Source of the DNA: Mycobacterium sp. D16Q14
GTDB taxonomy: Bacteria > Actinomycetota > Actinomycetes > Mycobacteriales > Mycobacteriaceae
Direction: 5' to 3'
Length of the DNA stretch: 64,000 bases
Assembly (NCBI GenBank): GCA_002013415.1
Contig: MAEX01000001.1
Span: forward strand, 310,001-374,000
Part shown: positions 48,968 to 58,380 of the stretch, piece after piece
How the letters are laid out: each line of letters opens with the position of its first letter
Numbering within the stretch: the stretch's first letter is position 1
Program-made: the position numbers and the translations under genes
Notes under the pieces: model-generated
Databases searched by the model: none
Told to the model about the DNA's origin: nothing
What the model saw: only the letters and a program-made list of their open reading frames with translations

Positions 48968-50140
48968 TTACCGCAAGGCTTGTTCGAGATCACCGATCAG
49001 GTCGCCCACCTCTTCGATACCCACCGACAGCCGCACCAGATCCTCGGGCACTTCCAGCAGCGACCCAGCGGTGGACGCATGCGTCATGGCAGCCGGATGC
49101 TCGATGAGCGACTCCACACCGCCTAAGGACTCAGCGAGAATGAAAAGCTCTGTTCGCGAGCACAAATCGAGTGCGGCCTGACGCCCTCCAGCCAACCGCA
49201 CGCTGACCATCCCGCCGAATCCACGCATCTGCTTGGCGGCCACCGCGTGCCCGGGATGACTGTCCAGACCCGGGTAGACAGTGTGCGCGACCGCCGAATG
49301 ACCGGCCAGGAACTCGGCCACCGCTTGAGCGTTCTCACTGTGCCGCTGCATGCGCAGCGCCAATGTCTTGATGCCCCGATAGGTCAGGTAGGCGTCGAAC
49401 GGACCCGGCACGGCGCCCGCCCCGTTCTGCAAGAAGGCGAATGCGGTGTCCAACTCCTCGTCATTGGTGAGCAGCGCGCCGCCCACCACATCGGAGTGCC
49501 CGCCAATGTATTTGGTGGTGGAGTGCAACGCGATATCGGCGCCGAGATTCAGCGGTTGTTGCAGCGCCGGCGACGCGAATGTGTTATCCACCAAAAGCTT
49601 CACCGAATGTTCAGTTGCCACCTGGGCGACGGCCGCAATATCGGCGATGCTCAGCAACGGGTTGGTGGGCGTCTCGAGCCAGATCAGCTTGGTGCTGGAG
49701 GTGATCGCCGCACGAATGGCGTCGACATCGGCCACCGGGACCGGAGTGTGGGTAACTCCCCACTGAGAGAACACCTTGTCGATCAGCCGAAAAGTGCCGC
49801 CGTAGGCATCGTTGGGGATGATCAGATGATCACCCGGGCGTAACAGCGCGCGCAGGACGCAGTCGGTGGCCGCCATCCCCGAGCTGAATGCCCGACCAAA
49901 ATGGGCGTCTTCCAATGCCGCCAGCGAGGATTCGAGAACCGCCCGGGTGGGATTGCCGGTGCGTGCGTACTCGAAACCGCCGCGCAGCTGACCGACGCCG
50001 TCCTGGGCGAAGGTCGAGCTAGCGTAGATCGGCACGTTGACCGCACCGGTCTGCGGATCGGCATGGAAGCCACCGTGGATGGCTCTTGTGGAAAACCCTT
50101 GCCACCGAGACGCGTCGGCGGCGCTGCGCTGCTCACTCAT
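48968..50140 (-). CDS. metB: Cystathionine gamma-synthase
   Basis: 390-residue PLP enzyme of the Cys/Met metabolism class: joins O-succinyl- or O-acetylhomoserine with cysteine to form cystathionine. ESSLAALEDAHFGRAFSSGMAA, the PLP lysine in LHSTTKYIGGHSDVVGGAL (about 208), and GVESLIEHPAAMTHAS near the C-terminus. Rv1079-like; together with cbs upstream it gives both arms of transsulfuration. Related enzymes (gamma-lyase) cannot be excluded by motif alone. Confidence 0.9.
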   Translation of the reverse strand: MSEQRSAADASRWQGFSTRAIHGGFHADPQTGAVNVPIYASSTFAQDGVGQLRGGFEYARTGNPTRAVLESSLAALEDAHFGRAFSSGMAATDCVLRALLRPGDHLIIPNDAYGGTFRLIDKVFSQWGVTHTPVPVADVDAIRAAITSSTKLIWLETPTNPLLSIADIAAVAQVATEHSVKLLVDNTFASPALQQPLNLGADIALHSTTKYIGGHSDVVGGALLTNDEELDTAFAFLQNGAGAVPGPFDAYLTYRGIKTLALRMQRHSENAQAVAEFLAGHSAVAHTVYPGLDSHPGHAVAAKQMRGFGGMVSVRLAGGRQAALDLCSRTELFILAESLGGVESLIEHPAAMTHASTAGSLLEVPEDLVRLSVGIEEVGDLIGDLEQALR

Positions 50141-50203
50141 CAGGTCCGAGCCTATACGGACCGTTGCGAGTGAGACAGCCCAGCGCCGCCAATCGGGTTA
50201 CTT

Positions 50204-50782
50204 CTACTTGGGAACGACGACGGTCTTCACTAGCATGTCGGCGATCGTCTGGCGCTTCGGCGTGAACAACGGCAGCAGGAAGCCGATGTAACAGATGATC
50301 GCGTCGAGAACGTGTGCCAGCGAACGGACGACGGACATACCGAACCCGATCGGCTGGCCGGTGGCCTCGCCGAGCACCTGGATGCCGAGCACGCCCTTGC
50401 CGATGCTTGAACCCGTGGTGCCCTGCTTCAGGCCCCAGTTCCAGACGAGCCATCCGACGCCCAGGAGCCAGAACACGACCAGTGCGGCAATACCCAGTCC
50501 GGAGTACCCGGCGCTGCAGCTGCTGAAGCTCATCCCACCACCACTCATGGGATCGCCGTACACCTCGCCCACGCACTCCGTGTCGGAGGTCATCGTCGCA
50601 CCGGCGATCAGCTGGCCGATGCCGACCAGAACGACGTAGGGGATGAGGTCGATGATCCAGGCACCGACACGCTTGATCCAGATCTCAAAATTGCTACCCG
50701 GCAGGGCTGGTGCACCAGCTGCCGGAGGAGGCGGCGGGTACCCGCCCGGATCCTGCGGCGAGGGTGGTGGAACTTCAGTCAC
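50204..50782 (-). CDS. pra: Proline-rich RDD-family membrane protein (Pra-like)
   Basis: 192 residues from the GTG at 50782, preceded by GGAGG at six bases. A Pro/Gly-rich cytoplasmic N-terminus (PPPSPQDPGGYPPPPPAAG) is followed by an RDD domain with three or so membrane helices (RVGAWIIDLIPYVVLVGIG; LGIAALVVFWLLGVGWLVWNW; LDAIICYIGFLLPLF) and the RDD hallmark positions RVGAWIID and QTIADML. Two Cys pairs occur in the extracytoplasmic loop. Rv1078 homologue, the proline-rich antigen of leprosy-related literature. Lies between cbs and metB. Confidence 0.85.
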   Translation of the reverse strand: MTEVPPPSPQDPGGYPPPPPAAGAPALPGSNFEIWIKRVGAWIIDLIPYVVLVGIGQLIAGATMTSDTECVGEVYGDPMSGGGMSFSSCSAGYSGLGIAALVVFWLLGVGWLVWNWGLKQGTTGSSIGKGVLGIQVLGEATGQPIGFGMSVVRSLAHVLDAIICYIGFLLPLFTPKRQTIADMLVKTVVVPK

Positions 50783-50888
50783 GGTTGTCCTCCAGTTCGT
50801 ATGGCACGCATCAGCGTCGAGCAACAGAGCACATTACGCTTTCAGCGTTTCCACAGGTTGGCTTCCGGGAAACGATTTGGGACCAAAT

Positions 50889-52286
50889 TCAGTGCCGCAC
50901 GCCTCTACCCGAGGAGACGAATCCAAGCAGATCATGGCGGGTAATGACACCGACCGGCTTGCCCTCGTCGATAACCATCACCGCATCGGTGTCGCGCAAC
51001 ATGGACCCCGCGGTACTCAGCGGCTCACCAGCACCGACCAGCGGCAACGGCGGACTCATGTGCTGGGACACGGCGTCGGCCAATTGCGCCCGGCCCTCGA
51101 ATACCGCTGACAGCAGCTCCCTTTCGGATACCGACCCGGCGACCTCACCGGCCATGACCGGCGGTTCGGCGCCGACGACCGGCATCTGCGACACCCCGTA
51201 CTCGCGCAGGATCTCGATGGCGTCGCGCAGCGTCTCGGACGGATGCGTATGCACCAAATCCGGTAGCGCACCGGACTTTCCACGCAGTACATCGCCGACG
51301 GTGGGCTCGGACTTGCTGCCATCGAGGCGGCTACGCAGGAACCCGTAGGAGGACATCCACGAGTCGTTGAACACCTTGGACAGGTATCCCCGGCCGCCGT
51401 CGGGCAACAGCACCACGATCACGGCATCGGGTCCGGCCTTCTCAGCCAATCGAATTGCCGCCACCACTGCCATCCCGCAGGATCCGCCGACCAGTAATCC
51501 CTCTTCGCGCGCCAGCCGGCGTGTCATCTCGAACGAGTCGGCATCGGATACCGCGATCACCTCGTCGACAACGCTGGGGTCGTACGCGGTGGGCCAAAAG
51601 TCCTCTCCCACACCCTCGACAAGGTACGGGCGGCCGGTGCCACCGGAGTAGACGGACCCCTCCGGATCCGCACCGACGACCTTCACCGTGCCACCGGACA
51701 CCTCCTTGAGGTACCGGCCCGCACCGGTGATCGTCCCGCCGGTTCCCACCCCGGCGACGAAATGGGTGATCTTGCCGTCGGTGTCGGCCCAGATCTCCGG
51801 GCCGGTGGTCTCGTAGTGGCTGGCCGGTCCGTTCGGATTGGAGTACTGGTCGGGCTTCCAGGCGCCATCGATCTCGCGCACAAGACGGTCCGAGACGTTG
51901 TAGTAGCTGTCCGGGTGCTCCGGCGGCACGGCCGTGGGGCATACGACGACCTCGGCCCCGTAGGCACGCAACACATTCCGCTTGTCCTCGCTGACCTTGT
52001 CCGGGCACACGAACACGCAGTGATAACCCTTGCGCTGGGCCACCAGCGCCAACCCGACGCCGGTGTTGCCCGACGTGGGTTCGACGATGGTGCCACCGGG
52101 CTTGAGCAGGCCCGCTTCCTCGGCAGCCTCGATCATCTTGACGGCGATGCGGTCTTTGGAGCTACCGCCGGGATTGAGGTACTCGATCTTGGCGGCCACC
52201 ACCCCGCTGCCCTTGGCCACCACCGAGTTGAGCTGGACGAGGGGGGTGTTACCGATCAGATCGGAGACATGCTGGGCGATGCGCAT
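50889..52286 (-). CDS. cbs: Cystathionine beta-synthase
   Basis: 465 residues. The N-terminal PLP domain has NPGGSSKDRIA (Schiff-base Lys about 44), EPTSGNTGVGLA, and the VGTGGTITGAGRYL phosphate loop. The C-terminus (about 340-465) holds a tandem pair of CBS domains, LRDAIEILREYGVSQMPVV and VMVIDEGKPVGVITRHDLL, the usual bacterial arrangement. Condenses homocysteine and serine to cystathionine, opening reverse transsulfuration. ATG start overlaps nothing; lipU lies 57 bases upstream on the same strand. Confidence 0.94.
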   Translation of the reverse strand: MRIAQHVSDLIGNTPLVQLNSVVAKGSGVVAAKIEYLNPGGSSKDRIAVKMIEAAEEAGLLKPGGTIVEPTSGNTGVGLALVAQRKGYHCVFVCPDKVSEDKRNVLRAYGAEVVVCPTAVPPEHPDSYYNVSDRLVREIDGAWKPDQYSNPNGPASHYETTGPEIWADTDGKITHFVAGVGTGGTITGAGRYLKEVSGGTVKVVGADPEGSVYSGGTGRPYLVEGVGEDFWPTAYDPSVVDEVIAVSDADSFEMTRRLAREEGLLVGGSCGMAVVAAIRLAEKAGPDAVIVVLLPDGGRGYLSKVFNDSWMSSYGFLRSRLDGSKSEPTVGDVLRGKSGALPDLVHTHPSETLRDAIEILREYGVSQMPVVGAEPPVMAGEVAGSVSERELLSAVFEGRAQLADAVSQHMSPPLPLVGAGEPLSTAGSMLRDTDAVMVIDEGKPVGVITRHDLLGFVSSGRGVRH

Positions 52287-52343
52287 ACCCGTAACGCTAT
52301 TAGACCGGCGACCGGCCCGCGCACAGGGGAGCTAACGGAGGGA

Positions 52344-53420
52344 TCAAACCGCCGCAGGTGCGACGAACTCCGCCGAGGAAGTCTCGGGCACCGCGTCACG
52401 AATGTACTGGCCGATCTGCGCCAGCGACCTCTTGGCCTCGGGCACGATCTTGGCGGCCACCTGGAAGACGTGCATCTGACCGGGCCAGATCTTGATCTCC
52501 ACCGGCACACCCTGCTCGGCGAGGCGCTGTCCCAGCAGGCGCGCGTCGTACAGCAGCACCTCCGACCCGGAGCAATGCACCAGCGTCTGTGGCATCCGGC
52601 CGTCGACCTTGTCGATGATCTCCCGCGGCGGCACACCGCCACCGGCCTTGGTGAGAATCTTCTCCAGTGCCTCAAAGCAGTTGGGCGGCAACATCACGTC
52701 GGTCTTGACGTTTTCATGCGCGACCTTGGGCGCGGGATCCAGCTCGATGAGCGGCGAGATGAGTGCCAGCGCGGCCGGAGCTTCGCCGTCCTCGGCCAGC
52801 AAGCGTTCAGTCACTGCCACCGAGAGAAATCCACCGGCCGAATCACCCGCCAGCACAATCTGATCCGCCGCATATCCCTGTGCGCGCAGCCAGCGGTACC
52901 CGTCCAGGCAATCGTCGACAGCCTGATCCAGCGAGGCCTTGGGCGGCATGCGGTAATCGACCACCAGACACGGCGCGTCTGCGTGCTGGGAAATCGTGGA
53001 GACCATGGCGCTGTGGGTGTTTGGGCCGCCGACGATGAACGCGCCACCATGCAGATAGAGCACCACCCGGCCCGTGCCGTCCACCGGTCCGACACCCTTG
53101 GCGCGAACCAGGCGCGCGTTGGTGTTCGCCAGCGTGACGGTCGCCCTGACCGTGCCGCGCGGGGGAACCAGCGCCCGGCCAAGTTCTTCAATCAGGCCAA
53201 ACGGGTAAGGAAGTGTGGGGGCATGGCTGCCAATCTGCAGCACCGTGCGCACCGTCATCCGGACACCGAATCCCAGCAGCCGCGCGGCCATACTCGCCGC
53301 GTCCTCGATCACTTCGACAGCGGCGCCGTCGCTCATCGGAAGGGCGCGTACCAGCGTGTTCAGCGAGGATCCCGTAGATCCCGCATGCCCGTAATCGGGG
53401 GTGCGCTTCGGTGCGGTCAT
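52344..53420 (-). CDS. lipU: Hormone-sensitive-lipase-family esterase (LipU-like)
   Basis: 358-residue alpha/beta hydrolase: HSL motif LYLHGGAFIVGG (oxyanion hole, about 122-134), nucleophile elbow LAGDSAGGFLS (Ser about 199), and C-terminal QMHVFQ carrying the His with Asp upstream in SGSEVLLYDAR. N-terminus hydrophobic without a clear signal. Rv1076-type enzyme; hydrolyses short or medium acyl esters in characterised HSL relatives. Divergent from the SGNH hydrolase gene with a 7-3-7 palindrome in the interval. Confidence 0.88.
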   Translation of the reverse strand: MTAPKRTPDYGHAGSTGSSLNTLVRALPMSDGAAVEVIEDAASMAARLLGFGVRMTVRTVLQIGSHAPTLPYPFGLIEELGRALVPPRGTVRATVTLANTNARLVRAKGVGPVDGTGRVVLYLHGGAFIVGGPNTHSAMVSTISQHADAPCLVVDYRMPPKASLDQAVDDCLDGYRWLRAQGYAADQIVLAGDSAGGFLSVAVTERLLAEDGEAPAALALISPLIELDPAPKVAHENVKTDVMLPPNCFEALEKILTKAGGGVPPREIIDKVDGRMPQTLVHCSGSEVLLYDARLLGQRLAEQGVPVEIKIWPGQMHVFQVAAKIVPEAKRSLAQIGQYIRDAVPETSSAEFVAPAAV

Positions 53421-53466
53421 CTGTTCAGGCTCCTTTGCCTAGCCAGTGTCCTGCTCTACTCAGGCT

Positions 53467-53483
53467 GCTAGCTGGGAGCTAGC
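53467..53483. promoter_or_regulatory. Palindrome between lipU and the SGNH hydrolase gene
   Basis: Perfect GCTAGCT-GGG-AGCTAGC, 47 bases upstream of the lipU start and 127 bases from the other start. Possible operator for one or both divergent genes, or a chance hairpin. Confidence 0.35.
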
Positions 53484-53609
53484 GCCCGATGGACTATACC
53501 TATCAACAGGCAACAAACCGCTTTCGATACCGCATCGTCCACGCCTCATTTCGCGTGATGCTGGTCAGGGGACTGGCGCGGTGTGTCGCCTTCCGTGAAA
53601 ATAGCCCCC

Positions 53610-54605
53610 GTGAGCATCCTCGCCACACGCAGACGGACGATCTGGGCGGCCCTGAGCACCGGGGCCGCGGGCGCGGCGATGGGTACCGGGCTCTGGGGCG
53701 CGTACAGCTTCCTGAATGCGCAGGCCAGACAGGTTCGCCTGGTGATTCCAAAGACTCACGACGCTCCCCCGGTTGCCGATGGCGTGTACGAACCCGGCGG
53801 CGGTCCGGTCACCAGATACAGCCGCGGCCTGCAGTACGACCTGCACCTGGCGATCTTCGGTGACTCCACCGCCACCGGCTACGGCTGCCACATACCCGAC
53901 GAAGTGCCCGGGGTGCTGCTGGCGCGCGGTTTGGCCGAAGAATCCGGGAAACGAATCCGGCTGTCCACCAAGGCGATATCGGGCGCGACATCCAAGGGGC
54001 TGGCCGCGCAGATCGACGCTATGTCGATCATCGGCCCGCCCCCGGACCTCGCCGTGATCATGATCGGCGCCAACGACGTGACCTCGCTCAACGCCGTACG
54101 AGCCTCCGCACAGCGCCTGGGTCTGGCCGTGCGGCGTCTGCGCGCGGCCGGGTCGGCAGTAGTGGTGGGCACCTGCCCCGATTTCGGGGTAATCACTGCC
54201 ATACCGCAGCCACTGCGGGCCGTGGTGCGCTCCCGCGGGCTGCGCCTGGCCCATTTCCAGGCGGCGGCGGTGCGGGCCGCCGGCGGCGTCTCCGTCCCGC
54301 TTGCTGATCTGCTCTCGCCGGAGTTTCTGCAGGCTCCCGAGGAGATGTTCGCCGACGACCACTACCACCCGTCGGCCGCGGGATATGCGCTGGCAGCGCG
54401 GCTGTTGCTACCGGCCGTCGCGCATGCTCTCGGCGAATGGACGGGTGGGCCGATTCCAGATTTGCCATGGGTGTCCGCCGCCGCGGAGTCGCAGACCATG
54501 GGCGCCCGGATGCGCGTCCTGGGAAGGATCTGGCGGCGCACTGCTACCGAGATCGGGGTGGCGGTCGGCCAGCCCGACAATCTGCCCGTCGCATCGCTGC
54601 ATTAG
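53610..54605 (+). CDS. Exported SGNH/GDSL hydrolase (Rv1075c-like)
   Basis: 331 residues from the GTG at 53610; a GTG at 53583 is nine codons upstream. N-terminal signal or anchor (RRRTIWAALSTGAAGAAMGTGLWGAY), then SGNH blocks: block I FGDSTATGYG (nucleophile Ser), block III GANDV with the Gly and Asn, and block V DDHYHPSAAGY with Asp and His. Esterase acting outside the membrane; Rv1075c has been reported as a GDSL esterase. Upstream of fadA3 by 49 bases but with its own ribosome site for fadA3, so read-through is uncertain. Confidence 0.88.
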   Translation: MSILATRRRTIWAALSTGAAGAAMGTGLWGAYSFLNAQARQVRLVIPKTHDAPPVADGVYEPGGGPVTRYSRGLQYDLHLAIFGDSTATGYGCHIPDEVPGVLLARGLAEESGKRIRLSTKAISGATSKGLAAQIDAMSIIGPPPDLAVIMIGANDVTSLNAVRASAQRLGLAVRRLRAAGSAVVVGTCPDFGVITAIPQPLRAVVRSRGLRLAHFQAAAVRAAGGVSVPLADLLSPEFLQAPEEMFADDHYHPSAAGYALAARLLLPAVAHALGEWTGGPIPDLPWVSAAAESQTMGARMRVLGRIWRRTATEIGVAVGQPDNLPVASLH

Positions 54606-54654
54606 ATTCCAGGGGAGTAGAACCAGTACTAATTCCCCTATATCAGGAGTTTTC

Positions 54655-55872
54655 ATGCCCGAAGCCGTGATCGTTTCCCTCGCCCGCTCCCCCATCGGGC
54701 GCGCCGGCAAGGGCTCGCTGGTGAGCATGCGGCCGGATGACCTGGCCGCCCAGATGGTGCGCGCCGCCCTCGACAAGGTGCCCGCACTGGACCCCAAGGA
54801 CATCGACGATTTGATGCTGGGCTGCGGTCAGCCCGGCGGTGAGGCCGGTTTCAACATCGGTCGCGCCGTGGCGGTGCAGTTGGGTTACGACTTCCTGCCC
54901 GGCACCACCGTCAACCGCTACTGCTCGTCCTCGCTGCAGACCACCCGGATGGCCTTCCACGCCATCAAGGCCGGCGAGGGCCATGCCTTCATTTCCGCTG
55001 GTGTGGAGACGGTTTCGCATTTCCCGAAGGGCACCTCCGACGGCTGGCCGGACAGCCACAATCCGCTGTACGCCGATGCCGAGGCCCGCACCGTCACTGC
55101 CGCGCAGGGCGCCACCGAGTGGCATGACCCGCGCAACGACGACCTGACCCCCGATGTCTACATCGCGATGGGCCAGACCGCCGAGAACGTGGCACTGCAC
55201 ACCGGCATCAGCCGCGAGGACCAGGACCACTGGGGCGTGCGCAGCCAGAACCGAGCCGAAAAGGCCATCGCCGACGGCTTTTTCGAGCGTGAGATCACCC
55301 CGGTGACCCTGGCCGACGGCACCGTCGTATCCAAGGACGACGGCCCGCGCGCCGGCACCACCTACGAGGCGATCAGCCAGCTGAAGCCGGTGTTCCGCCC
55401 CAACGGCACCATCACCGCCGGTAACGCCTGCCCCCTCAACGATGGTGCGGCCGCTCTGGTCATCCTGAGCGACACCCGCGCCAAGGAGCTGGGTCTGACC
55501 CCGCTGGCGCGCGTCGTGTCCACCGGCGTGTCCGGTCTTTCCCCGGAGATCATGGGTCTGGGACCGATCGAGGCCGTCAAGCGCGCACTGGCGAACGCGG
55601 GCAAGTCGATCGGCGATATCGACCTGTTCGAGATCAACGAGGCGTTCGCGGTGCAGGTGCTGGGTTCGGCTCGCGAGCTCGGCATCGAGGAGGACAAGCT
55701 CAACGTGTCCGGCGGTGCGATCGCCCTGGGTCACCCCTTCGGCATGACCGGTGCGCGCATCACCGCCACGCTGCTCAACAACCTGACCACCTACGACAAG
55801 ACCTTCGGCGTCGAGACCATGTGCGTTGGCGGCGGCCAGGGTATGGCGATGGTCATCGAGCGGCTCGCCTAA
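54655..55872 (+). CDS. fadA3: Acetyl-CoA acyltransferase (thiolase)
   Basis: 405 residues, the length of Rv1074c. Thiolase motifs: nucleophile Cys90 in TVNRYCSSS, GGAIALGHPFGMTGAR with the catalytic His region, and MCVGGGQGMA with the second Cys. Catalyses thiolytic cleavage of 3-ketoacyl-CoA in beta-oxidation, or the reverse. AGGAG ribosome site five bases before ATG 54655. Confidence 0.92.
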   Translation: MPEAVIVSLARSPIGRAGKGSLVSMRPDDLAAQMVRAALDKVPALDPKDIDDLMLGCGQPGGEAGFNIGRAVAVQLGYDFLPGTTVNRYCSSSLQTTRMAFHAIKAGEGHAFISAGVETVSHFPKGTSDGWPDSHNPLYADAEARTVTAAQGATEWHDPRNDDLTPDVYIAMGQTAENVALHTGISREDQDHWGVRSQNRAEKAIADGFFEREITPVTLADGTVVSKDDGPRAGTTYEAISQLKPVFRPNGTITAGNACPLNDGAAALVILSDTRAKELGLTPLARVVSTGVSGLSPEIMGLGPIEAVKRALANAGKSIGDIDLFEINEAFAVQVLGSARELGIEEDKLNVSGGAIALGHPFGMTGARITATLLNNLTTYDKTFGVETMCVGGGQGMAMVIERLA

Positions 55873-55884
55873 CAAGCCCGTCAG

Positions 55885-55947
55885 CGCCGAAACCGAGGTT
55901 GTGGCGAGTTCGTCTCGCACGTTCCCGCCATAACCTCGGTCTCGGCG
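55885..55947. terminator. Long inverted repeat downstream of fadA3
   Basis: Arms of 22 bases (55885-55906 and 55926-55947), matching at 20, with a 19-base loop, beginning 12 bases after the fadA3 stop. No U-tract, and the right arm ends 20 bases before the purT start. Acts as terminator or dispersed repeat; it resembles neither of the repeat families at 45977 and 46938. Confidence 0.6.
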
Positions 55948-55966
55948 ACACTAAGATTCAGTCGCG

Positions 55967-57166
55967 ATGACCACTATCGGAACTCCCCTGTCACCGCGCG
56001 CGACGCGGGTCATGCTGCTCGGCTCCGGCGAGCTCGGCCGCGAGGTGCTGATTGCCCTGCAACGTCTGGGCGTCGAGACCATCGCCGTCGACCGCTATCA
56101 GAACGCCCCTGGCCACCAGGTCGCCCACCATGCGCGCGTCATCTCGATGTCCGACCCGGAGCAGCTGCGGGCATTGATCGAAGCGGAGAAACCGGATCTC
56201 GTCGTACCGGAGATCGAGGCGATCGCCACCCCGACGCTGGAAGCGCTGGAGGCCGAGGGCGCCGTCCGGGTGATCCCCACCGCACGTGCCGCACGGCTCA
56301 CCATGGATCGCGAAGGCATCCGCCGCCTGGCGGCGGAAACACTCGGATTGCCTACCAGCCCTTACCAATTCTGCGACTCGCTCGCCGAGCTGCAGGCCGC
56401 GATCGACGGCGGTGTCGGGTACCCGTGCGTCGTGAAGCCGCTCATGAGCAGCTCCGGTAAGGGGCAGAGCAAGCTGGACGGACCCGCCGATGTGAGCGCC
56501 GCCTGGGACTACGCCATGGCAGGCAGCCGGGTAAGCAATAGCCGTGTGATCGTCGAGGGATTTGTCGACTTCGACTATGAAATCACGTTGTTGACGGTCC
56601 GGGCGCTGGGCGAAAGCGGGGACATCGAGACGAGCTTTTGTGCGCCGATCGGGCATCGACAGGCCAACGGCGACTACGTCGAGAGCTGGCAGCCGCACCC
56701 CATGTCGGATGCCGCCTTGGACAGTGCACAGCGAACAGCCCTAGCCGTCACCGAAAACTTGGGCGGGCAGGGTATTTTCGGCGTCGAGCTCTTCGTCAAG
56801 GGCGACCAGGTGTATTTCAGCGAAGTGAGCCCGCGCCCACACGACACCGGCATGGTCACCATGATCACGCAGTGGCAGAACGAGTTCGAACTGCACGCCC
56901 GCGCCATCCTCGGGCTTCCTGTCGACACGACGTTGAAGACCCCGGGCGCCAGCGCGGTCATCTACGGCGGGGTCGACGCGGCGGGCGTCGTATTCGACGG
57001 TGTCGAGGCCGCCCTGCGCGTGCCCCGTACCGATCTGCGCTTGTTCGGCAAGCCGGAAAGCTTCGTCACCCGCCGCATGGGCGTGGCCCTGGCCTACGAC
57101 GAGGACGTGCAGACCGCGCGACGCAATGCCTCCGAGGCCGCACAGCGGGTCCGCGTCTCTCACTGA
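55967..57166 (+). CDS. purT: Phosphoribosylglycinamide formyltransferase 2 (formate-dependent)
   Basis: 399-residue ATP-grasp enzyme: formate plus GAR to formyl-GAR in purine synthesis, independent of folate. Motifs [37 protein letters not shown] (ATP-grasp lid), [19 protein letters not shown] and [14 protein letters not shown]. The folate-dependent PurN would be encoded elsewhere. Ends 4 bases before a perfect 12-base terminator stem. Confidence 0.95.
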   Translation: MTTIGTPLSPRATRVMLLGSGELGREVLIALQRLGVETIAVDRYQNAPGHQVAHHARVISMSDPEQLRALIEAEKPDLVVPEIEAIATPTLEALEAEGAVRVIPTARAARLTMDREGIRRLAAETLGLPTSPYQFCDSLAELQAAIDGGVGYPCVVKPLMSSSGKGQSKLDGPADVSAAWDYAMAGSRVSNSRVIVEGFVDFDYEITLLTVRALGESGDIETSFCAPIGHRQANGDYVESWQPHPMSDAALDSAQRTALAVTENLGGQGIFGVELFVKGDQVYFSEVSPRPHDTGMVTMITQWQNEFELHARAILGLPVDTTLKTPGASAVIYGGVDAAGVVFDGVEAALRVPRTDLRLFGKPESFVTRRMGVALAYDEDVQTARRNASEAAQRVRVSH

Positions 57167-57170
57167 CACG

Positions 57171-57207
57171 AAAAAAGGGGCGCCCCCTGGCGGGACGCCC
57201 CTTTTTT
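57171..57207. terminator. Bidirectional intrinsic terminator, purT / Bax-inhibitor-like gene
   Basis: AAAAAAGGGGCG (57171-57182) pairs perfectly with CGCCCCTTTTTT (57196-57207) around a 13-base loop. The T6 and A6 runs give U-tracts for both convergent genes. The strongest classical terminator in the window. Confidence 0.93.
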
Positions 57208-57215
57208 GTCGAGTA

Positions 57216-58067
57216 CTAGTCGTTCTGGAAGTAGCTCAGCAGTCGCAGGATCTCGACGTACAGCCAGACCAGGGTGACGGCCAGGCCGAGGGCGATGCCC
57301 CAGGCGGCCTTCTCCGGTGCACCGGCACGGACCATCTGGTCGGCGGCGTCGAAGTCGATCAGGAAGCTGAACGCAGCCAGACCGATGCAGACGAGCGAGA
57401 AGATGATCGCGATCGGTCCACCGCTGCGCAAGCCCATGTCGATGCCGAACAATCCGAGCACAATGTTGCCGATCGCCAGCACCAGCACGCCGACCAGACC
57501 GGCCAGCAGCATCCGCTGAAACTTGGGCGTGACGCGGATGGCACCAGAGCGATAGACGAACAGCATGCCGATGAACACGCCGACGGTACCGAGCACCGCC
57601 TGGCCGATCAGAGCGCCGGCGCTGGCTCCGCCGACACCGACGCTCGCCGGGATGACGAACGAGATGGCACCGACGAAGAGCCCCTCGAGCGCGGCATAGC
57701 TCAGCACGATCGCCGGGTTGTCCTGCTTACGCCCGAAGCTCGCGATCATCACCATGATGAAGCCGCCAAGACCACCGATAGCGAGGAGAGGCAGCGCCAG
57801 CGCGTTGTTGGCACTGACCAGGAAGAACGACGCCGCGGCGACGGCGACAATGACACCGAGGGTGATACCGGTCTTGGTGACCACGTCATCGATCGTCAGC
57901 GGCCGGGATACGCCGGCCTGAGCCTCCGGGTAAGCGGTGTACGGGTCCTGCCGCATCTGCTGGGCCGCCATAGCACCGGCACCTGCCGCGCCCGCCCCGA
58001 ACTGCGCATAGCCGCCACCCTCTTTTCCGGGCAGCGTCCGAAGAATGGGATTGCTGGTGGTTCGCAC
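57216..58067 (-). CDS. Bax inhibitor-1 / YccA-family membrane protein
   Basis: 283 residues with seven hydrophobic helices and the family elements NPAIVLSYAALEGLFVGAIS and FSFLIDFDAADQMV. Cytoplasmic N-terminus (about 1-65) rich in Ala and Gly. GTG at 58067, preceded by GGAGAGG. Members are TMBIM-type proteins, in bacteria linked to calcium leak or protease quality control; the role in mycobacteria is unknown. Rv1072-like. Divergent from the valine operon. Confidence 0.88.
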   Translation of the reverse strand: MRTTSNPILRTLPGKEGGGYAQFGAGAAGAGAMAAQQMRQDPYTAYPEAQAGVSRPLTIDDVVTKTGITLGVIVAVAAASFFLVSANNALALPLLAIGGLGGFIMVMIASFGRKQDNPAIVLSYAALEGLFVGAISFVIPASVGVGGASAGALIGQAVLGTVGVFIGMLFVYRSGAIRVTPKFQRMLLAGLVGVLVLAIGNIVLGLFGIDMGLRSGGPIAIIFSLVCIGLAAFSFLIDFDAADQMVRAGAPEKAAWGIALGLAVTLVWLYVEILRLLSYFQND

Positions 58068-58380
58068 CGTCGTGATCCTCTCCTGGAAGTGCGGTACCGC
58101 GAGGTGCGGCCTCCGCAGATGACATCTAACAAGTCAACTGGTGATTCAACGAGCAGGAAAGTGCAAGAGTTCCGCGCTTACGCCACTGGTCCGCGAGACT
58201 GTCCGGCCACGTCTGAACTCAGACTACCGCCCAGACCCCACCGTGGTGGCAAATCCCTGTGAGATCCCTGTGAACAGTAGGATTTTTAACTGGAAGTCCT
58301 ACTAGACATTACATGGATGTCCAACTAGATTCAGAAGCGCCGACCACCCGGATTTCCAACCGCTTCCAAGGGGCTACACC
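58068..58380. promoter_or_regulatory. Divergent intergenic region: bax-like gene / mmsA
   Basis: 313 bases. The right end holds the mmsA promoter described separately, an AAGGGG ribosome site seven bases before ATG 58381, and AT-richer sequence (58278-58332). The left half (58068-58277) shows no obvious gene, repeat or convincing promoter for the leftward gene. Confidence 0.5.
58292..58332 (+). promoter_or_regulatory. mmsA operon promoter with repeated operator-like words
   Basis: TAGACA (58303-58308) and TAGATT (58326-58331) are a sigma-70-like -35/-10 pair 17 bases apart. Two related 18-mers, GGAAGTCCTACTAGACAT (58292-58309) and GGATGTCCAACTAGATTC (58315-58332), overlap the two boxes (13 of 18 identical, start-to-start 23 bases). 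The DNA would let a regulator occlude the promoter. Candidate regulators include the downstream MarR gene, which is inference. Confidence 0.55.
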
